DNA from: Flavobacterium potami
Lineage (GTDB): Bacteria > Bacteroidota > Bacteroidia > Flavobacteriales > Flavobacteriaceae
DNA: 64,000 nt
Direction: 5' to 3'
Assembly: GCF_020026915.1 (NCBI RefSeq)
Contig: NZ_JAINUY010000001.1
Location: forward strand, 1,054,001 to 1,118,000
Shown here: positions 59,145 to 64,000 of the stretch, piece after piece
Layout: each line of letters begins with the position of its first letter
How positions within the stretch are numbered: position 1 is the first letter of the stretch
Notes under the pieces: model-generated
What the model was told of the DNA's origin: nothing
The model's database searches: none
What the model saw: only the letters and a program-made list of their open reading frames with translations
Program-made: the position numbers and the translations under genes

Positions 59145-61696
59145 TGAAAATGGTTTTTAAAAATAAACCATTAAACCTGATTTCATTTTTTCTATTCGTT
59201 TTTATAATCTTTGGATTTGGTGTAAAACCCAAATCAGAAAATCCAGATAAAGTATATTTATTTGCTTATTCTACTTTAAAAAATAATGGAAAAAATGGAC
59301 TTCATTTTGCATGGAGTACCGATCAGCAAAATTGGTTTTCGATAGGTCCAGAATTTGGTTTTTTAAAATCAGATTTTGGAAGTTGGGGACCAACGGGAAA
59401 AAGCATGTCAGAACCTTTTTTGGTTCAGGACAAAGCTGGAGTTTTTCATTGTTTTTGGAGTGTAAAAGACAATGTTTTTGCACATTCAGAAAGTAAGGAT
59501 TTAGTCAATTGGGGAAGACAAAATTACATTCAGGGAATGAAGAATTTTGTTGGAAAAAATCAAGATAAATCGGTTATTTCAAATGTTCAGGTAGATGAAA
59601 AAAATGGTCAGTATCTGGTTCACTTTAGCGAAAGCGGAAAAAACTATTTTTCAGCAACCAGAGATTTTAAAAGTTACAGTTCGTCAGAAATTGATGCTAC
59701 TTCTTTAAAATTAAGAAAAGAAATTGCTATAAACGGGGAAGTTTTTCAAGGAACTCTTTTTAAGGTCGACTGGAGTTTGGTTGACAATATGATTAAAAAG
59801 ATGGAATCGGTTAAGTTTAGAGATAAACAGAATACGACTTCTCCTAAAAGTGATAGTTTGCTTTTTGTCGGATTAAAACCTGTAAAAGCAGAAATTGCTA
59901 TTCATACGGAAAAGGCAAAGAAAATCAGCAATATGCTTACGGGAGTTTTCTTTGAAGACATTAATTATGCTGCAGATGGAGGTTTGTATGGAGAACTGAT
60001 TCAAAACCGTGATTTCGAATATTCACTTCATGATAAAAAAGGAAGTGACGAAAAATGGAACGCTTCAATGGCATGGAATGGTGATTTTAAAATTGTAAAA
60101 GAAAATCCTATTCATGTCAATAATCCAAATTATGCTATAATTTCTAAAGGAAGTATCAGTAATTTTGGTTTTGACGGAATTGCATTAAAAGCCAATGATA
60201 AATACAATTTTAGTGTTTTTGCAAAAGGGACAAAAGCAGTTGTTCGTCTAAAATTGGCTAGCGGAGAAACTTTAGCGGAAGCGAAATTTACACCTTCAAC
60301 TTCATGGAAGAAATTCGATTTGATTTTGAAAGTTTCCAAAACGGTAAATGATGCTCATTTAGAAATTAGTACAGATGGAGAAACTGCCGTTGATATGGTT
60401 TCGCTTTTTCCACAGAAAATATTTAAAAATCGCAAAAACGGTTTACGTTTAGATCTTGCTGAAACGATTGCAGATATGCACCCAAAATTTGTGCGTTTCC
60501 CAGGCGGATGCGTAGCACATGGAGATGGACTGCATAATATTTATAGATGGAAAAATACTATTGGACCGCTTGAAAGCCGTATTCCAATGCGAAATATTTG
60601 GAATTATCATCAATCGATGGGATTAGGATATTTTGAATATTTCCAGTTTTGTGAAGATTTGGGCGCTGAAGCCGTTCCTGTTTTAGCAGCGGGAGTTCCG
60701 TGCCAGAATTCATCTGATGGAGGTTCAGGACAGCAATTCGGAATTCCGATTGAGGAAATGGACGATTATGTTCAAGATGTTTTAGATTTAATCGAATATG
60801 CTAATGGAAGCGTAAATACCGTTTGGGGTAAAGAACGTGCTGAAGCGGGACATCCAAAACCTTTCAATTTAAAATATATCGGAATCGGTAATGAAGATTT
60901 AATCAGCGATGTTTTTGAAGAGCGTTACAAAATGATTGTAAAAGCGGTACAGCAAAAATATCCTGAAATTATTGTTATTGGAACTGTCGGCCCATTTTTT
61001 GAAGGAACAGATTACAACGAAGGCTGGAGAATTGCTGATGAATTGAAGCTACCAATAGTAGACGAACATTATTATCAATCGCCGGGATGGTTTATCAATA
61101 ATCAGAATTTTTACGATAGTTATGATCGTGCAAAATCTAAAGTGTATCTGGGAGAATATGCTTCTTGGGGAAATAAATTTTATAATGCGTTGGCAGAAGC
61201 GCTATATCTTACAGGGGTTGAACGTAATGGAGATGTGGTAACAATGGCTTCTTATGCGCCATTATTGGCAAGAGAAAAGCATACACAATGGAATCCAGAT
61301 TTGATTTATTTTACTGGAGATGAAGTAAAACCAACAGTAAATTACTTCGTGCAACAACTTTACGGTCAAAATCCTGGGAATCATTATGTAGAAAGTACTT
61401 TGAGACTTTCTGATAATAATGATGAAGTTAGAAAACGTGTCGCGGTTTCGGTTGTTTCAGATGAAGCTTCTGGAGATTTAATTATCAAATTGGTAAATGC
61501 ACTTCCAGTTGCAGTTACACCAGCCATAAGTTTAGATCATCTTGCACCAACAAAAAATGTAACGTATACGGTTTTGTCAGGAAATCCAGAACTTACAACT
61601 GCAAGACCAGTAACGCAGCAATTATCGGTTGCAACGGCACTTTCTAAAGAATTGCCACCATATGCGTTTGTGGTAATGCGAATTAAAACAAAATAA
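59144..61696 (+). CDS. GH51 alpha-L-arabinofuranosidase with N-terminal GH43-like extension
   Basis: 850-residue exported protein; start codon overlaps the preceding stop by one base. Residues about 35-215 look like part of a GH43-type propeller (VYLFAYS, SMSEPFLVQDKAGVFHCFWS, SKDLVNWGRQ) without a clear catalytic triad. From about 240 there is a GH51 enzyme: a CBM4-like insertion (about 285-415), then a barrel with acid/base E584 (IGIGNED) and nucleophile E671 (YLGEYASW), and a C-terminal beta-sandwich. It releases terminal alpha-L-arabinofuranose. The extension may bind substrate or be a degenerate enzyme domain. Confidence 0.87.
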   Translation: MKMVFKNKPLNLISFFLFVFIIFGFGVKPKSENPDKVYLFAYSTLKNNGKNGLHFAWSTDQQNWFSIGPEFGFLKSDFGSWGPTGKSMSEPFLVQDKAGVFHCFWSVKDNVFAHSESKDLVNWGRQNYIQGMKNFVGKNQDKSVISNVQVDEKNGQYLVHFSESGKNYFSATRDFKSYSSSEIDATSLKLRKEIAINGEVFQGTLFKVDWSLVDNMIKKMESVKFRDKQNTTSPKSDSLLFVGLKPVKAEIAIHTEKAKKISNMLTGVFFEDINYAADGGLYGELIQNRDFEYSLHDKKGSDEKWNASMAWNGDFKIVKENPIHVNNPNYAIISKGSISNFGFDGIALKANDKYNFSVFAKGTKAVVRLKLASGETLAEAKFTPSTSWKKFDLILKVSKTVNDAHLEISTDGETAVDMVSLFPQKIFKNRKNGLRLDLAETIADMHPKFVRFPGGCVAHGDGLHNIYRWKNTIGPLESRIPMRNIWNYHQSMGLGYFEYFQFCEDLGAEAVPVLAAGVPCQNSSDGGSGQQFGIPIEEMDDYVQDVLDLIEYANGSVNTVWGKERAEAGHPKPFNLKYIGIGNEDLISDVFEERYKMIVKAVQQKYPEIIVIGTVGPFFEGTDYNEGWRIADELKLPIVDEHYYQSPGWFINNQNFYDSYDRAKSKVYLGEYASWGNKFYNALAEALYLTGVERNGDVVTMASYAPLLAREKHTQWNPDLIYFTGDEVKPTVNYFVQQLYGQNPGNHYVESTLRLSDNNDEVRKRVAVSVVSDEASGDLIIKLVNALPVAVTPAISLDHLAPTKNVTYTVLSGNPELTTARPVTQQLSVATALSKELPPYAFVVMRIKTK

Positions 61697-61731
61697 CTGT
61701 ACGATTTGCAGTGAATAAAATATAGAAAAGA

Positions 61732-63663
61732 ATGAAAAAATTACAATTGAGCTTTATTGCATTACTATCATTTTTGAACGTAGTGCAAGGTCAGAATAGC
61801 GGAGTTCCTCCAGTTATTGCTGAGAAAGATTTGACCGCTTATTTATTTGTTTATTTCATTGGAAATAAAGTAGAAGAAGAGGCCGTAAACTATGCTGTAA
61901 GCACAGATGGATATCATTATTATGCGCTTAACAATAACAAACCTATTATAGACAGCAAAACGATCAGTTCGACTGGAGGTGTTCGCGATCCGCATATTTT
62001 AAGAGGAGAAGATGGTAAAACATTTTATATGGTTTTGACCGACATGACTTCTTCAAAAGGATGGGACAGTAACCGAGCAATGATTTTATTAAAAAGTACC
62101 GATTTGATAAATTGGAAAAGTAGTGTTGTTAATATTCAAAAAGCATTTTCAGGAAATGAAAACCTAAAACGTGTTTGGGCACCGCAGACTATTTATGATG
62201 AAAAAGCGGGTAAATACATGATTTACTTTAGCATGCAGCACGGTTCAGATCCAGATAAAATTTATTATGCTTATGCGAATAAAGATTTCACAGCCTTAGA
62301 AAGTGAACCAAAATTATTGTTTGTTCCAAAATCTAAAGGTGCTTGTATTGATGGTGATATTATTCAGAAAGACGGTGTTTATCATCTTTTTTATAAAACA
62401 GAATCGGAGACAGCAGGTATTAAAACCGCTACAACAACCAATTTGACTTCTGGAAACTGGATAGAAAATGACAATTACTTGCAGCAGACTAAAGATAAAG
62501 TAGAAGGTTCAAGTATTTTTAAACTGAATAATTCAGACGAATATATTTTGATGTACGATGTATATTCTAAAGGAAAATATCAGTTTACTAAAACCAAAGA
62601 TTTAGAAAATTTTAAAGTTATAGATCAAGATGTTTCAATGGATTTTAATCCGCGCCACGGAACTATTCTTCCAATAACCCGCTCAGAATTAACGAGAATT
62701 ACAAACAAATGGGGAACTCCTGCAAAGCTTTCAAAAATTAATCATAATCCAGTTTTAGAAGGATATTACGCAGATCCTGAAATTCTATATTCAAACAAAA
62801 CAAAAAAATATTATATCTATCCAACAAGCGACGGATTTGATAGCTGGTCAGGGTATTATTTCAAAACGTTTTCTTCTGATAATTTAGTCGATTGGAAAGA
62901 CGAAGGCATAATTTTAGATCTTAAAAAAGATGTTCCGTGGGGAAATAGAAATGCTTGGGCGCCTTGTATCGTAGAGAAAAAGATAAAAGGAAAATACAAA
63001 TATTTCTACTATTTTACTGCTGCACAAAAAGTTGGCGTAGCGGTTTCTGATAATCCAACCGGACCTTTTAAAGATAGCGGAAAAGCAATTGTAGGCAAAA
63101 GACCAGAAGGAATACACGATGGACAAGAAATTGATCCAGATGTTTTTACAGATCCGAAAACAGGAAAAAGCTATCTATACTGGGGAAATATGTACATGGG
63201 AGTTGCTGAATTAAATGCAGATATGGTTTCGCTAAAACCGGGAACGCAGAAAATTATTGCTGTAAATCCTTCCTTCCGTGAAGGTACGTATGTAATCTAC
63301 AGAAACGGAAAATATTATTTCTTTTGGAGCGAAGACGATACAAGAAGTCCGAAATACAAAGTAAGATACGGAATATCAGATTCACCAACAGGACCGCTTG
63401 AAATTCCAGAAAACAATATTGTAATTCAAGGAAAACCAGAAGAAGGAATCTATGCAACTGGACACAATTCAGTTTTACAAATTCCGAACAAAGACGAATG
63501 GTACATCACGTATCACAGATTCTCTTATCCAACAGGAATTAAAATGGGTCAAGCCGGAGGTTTTCACCGTGAAGTTTGCATCGATAAATTAGAGTTTAAT
63601 GCAGACGGTACGATCAAGCAAGTTGTTCCAACTCATGCTGGAATTGAAGCTTTGAAGAAGTAA
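61732..63663 (+). CDS. Tandem double GH43 enzyme
   Basis: 643-residue exported protein (signal peptide near VVQGQ) with two complete GH43 propellers. Domain 1 (about 33-315): D86 (VRDPHI), D208 (CIDGDI), E259 (VEGSSI). Domain 2 (about 338-640): D348 (YADPEI), D468 (EIDPDVF), E517 (REGTYVI). Both triads look intact, so two arabinosidase, galactosidase or xylosidase activities may be joined in one chain. It ends the locus, 35 nt after GH51, followed by a strong terminator. Which domain cuts what is unknown. Confidence 0.86.
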   Translation: MKKLQLSFIALLSFLNVVQGQNSGVPPVIAEKDLTAYLFVYFIGNKVEEEAVNYAVSTDGYHYYALNNNKPIIDSKTISSTGGVRDPHILRGEDGKTFYMVLTDMTSSKGWDSNRAMILLKSTDLINWKSSVVNIQKAFSGNENLKRVWAPQTIYDEKAGKYMIYFSMQHGSDPDKIYYAYANKDFTALESEPKLLFVPKSKGACIDGDIIQKDGVYHLFYKTESETAGIKTATTTNLTSGNWIENDNYLQQTKDKVEGSSIFKLNNSDEYILMYDVYSKGKYQFTKTKDLENFKVIDQDVSMDFNPRHGTILPITRSELTRITNKWGTPAKLSKINHNPVLEGYYADPEILYSNKTKKYYIYPTSDGFDSWSGYYFKTFSSDNLVDWKDEGIILDLKKDVPWGNRNAWAPCIVEKKIKGKYKYFYYFTAAQKVGVAVSDNPTGPFKDSGKAIVGKRPEGIHDGQEIDPDVFTDPKTGKSYLYWGNMYMGVAELNADMVSLKPGTQKIIAVNPSFREGTYVIYRNGKYYFFWSEDDTRSPKYKVRYGISDSPTGPLEIPENNIVIQGKPEEGIYATGHNSVLQIPNKDEWYITYHRFSYPTGIKMGQAGGFHREVCIDKLEFNADGTIKQVVPTHAGIEALKK

Positions 63664-63685
63664 TTTTTAGATTTTAATTTTCAAT

Positions 63686-63724
63686 AAAAAAGCGGTTTCT
63701 ATTCATTTAGAAACCGCTTTTTTT
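63686..63724. terminator. Bidirectional terminator
   Basis: AAAAAAGCGGTTTCTA (63686-63701), loop TTCATT, TAGAAACCGCTTTTTTT (63708-63724). The A and T flanks make it work in both directions for the convergent GH43 and YegP-like genes. Confidence 0.9.
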
Positions 63725-63743
63725 ATAATTATAGATATATTTT

Positions 63744-64000
63744 TTAAGAAGTCTGATCGTCAATAGTCGCATCAGGAGCATTTTTCTTTACAGATTCAAT
63801 TCCGTTTTCTCTTGCAGAAGTGCTTTCGTACATTTCGCTTGAACCGATAATTTGACCATTTCCAGCTTTTAAATTGAAATAAGGTTTACCATTTTTCGCT
63901 TCTTTTCTGTCGTAACGATTATCATCTGGTGCATTAGTTTTTACAGATTCGATTCCATTATTGCAAGCTGCTTTTGTTGTGTAACCTTCGCTTGTTAAAA
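63744..64000 (-). CDS. YegP-like DUF1508 protein (5' end outside window)
   Basis: The last 257 bases encode, on the minus strand, the C-terminal 84 residues of a DUF1508 (YegP) protein; the frame is open at the window edge. It shows the tandem-repeat pattern of the family: NGIESVKTNAPDDNRYDRK, then KNGKPYFNLKAGNGQIIGSS, then MYESTSARENGIESVKKNAPDA. These small proteins are of unclear function, possibly stress-related. It is convergent with the GH43 gene and not part of the sugar locus. Confidence 0.85.
   Translation of the reverse strand, partial: LTSEGYTTKAACNNGIESVKTNAPDDNRYDRKEAKNGKPYFNLKAGNGQIIGSSEMYESTSARENGIESVKKNAPDATIDDQTS

Overview
This is an AT-rich window from a Bacteroidota bacterium, most likely a Flavobacterium. 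Support for this comes from gene family content: SusC/SusD pairs, a hybrid two-component regulator, SPI/SPII signal peptides, a GntR/LacI-type rhamnose regulator, and the general lack of Shine-Dalgarno sequences. A few promoters fit the Flavobacterium pattern (TTG about 20 nt upstream of TAnnTTTG), and the gaps contain many palindromic repeats. Genus is an inference; no rRNA is present.

Layout. (1) 1-9919, uronate catabolism: a hexuronate transporter (cut by the window edge), kduI-kduD-uxaC, kdgK-kdgA, uxaB and uxaA. Both branches are complete: saturated galacturonate via UxaC/UxaB/UxaA, and unsaturated galacturonate via KduI/KduD. They meet at KDG, which KdgK and KdgA split to pyruvate and glyceraldehyde-3-phosphate. 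(2) 10197-11225, a LacI-family repressor on the minus strand. Its likely operator (TGTAATCGATTACA) lies directly after the -7 elements of both the kduI promoter and the first GH28 promoter, with a weaker copy in front of its own gene. (3) 11515-22912, a pectin-degrading block: two GH28, an esterase, two GH105, a GH43, a PL10-CE8 fusion and a CE12 acetylesterase. A DUF4861 lipoprotein at 28012-29301 probably belongs to it. (4) 22913-27999, a different kind of DNA: a 1-kb gene-free stretch, a large modular collagen-like surface protein, a truncated sibling and a small unknown gene. (5) 29695-29871, a 58-residue histone H1-like gene. (6) 29976-40739, rhamnose catabolism: GntR-type regulator, rhaT, bifunctional aldolase/dehydrogenase, rhamnose isomerase, kinase, and lutABC, which would take the lactate product to pyruvate. 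(7) 40883-63663, a polysaccharide utilisation locus: hybrid two-component regulator, SusE-like, SusC, SusD, two GH30, GH2, GH27, a GH51 with an extra N-terminal domain, and a double GH43. The enzyme set suggests an arabinose-decorated galactan such as type II arabinogalactan. (8) 63744-64000, the end of a YegP-like gene on the minus strand.

Taken together the window is a plant cell-wall pectin island: homogalacturonan and rhamnogalacturonan backbones, their galacturonate and rhamnose products, and arabinogalactan side chains are all dealt with by adjacent gene sets. The SusC/SusD pair for the pectin block itself is not in the window and may lie upstream of base 1. The most unusual parts are the collagen-like region, the GH51 N-terminal extension, the regulatory palindromes, and repeat families that recur exactly between distant gaps. 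No tRNA, rRNA, CRISPR array or transposase was recognised.
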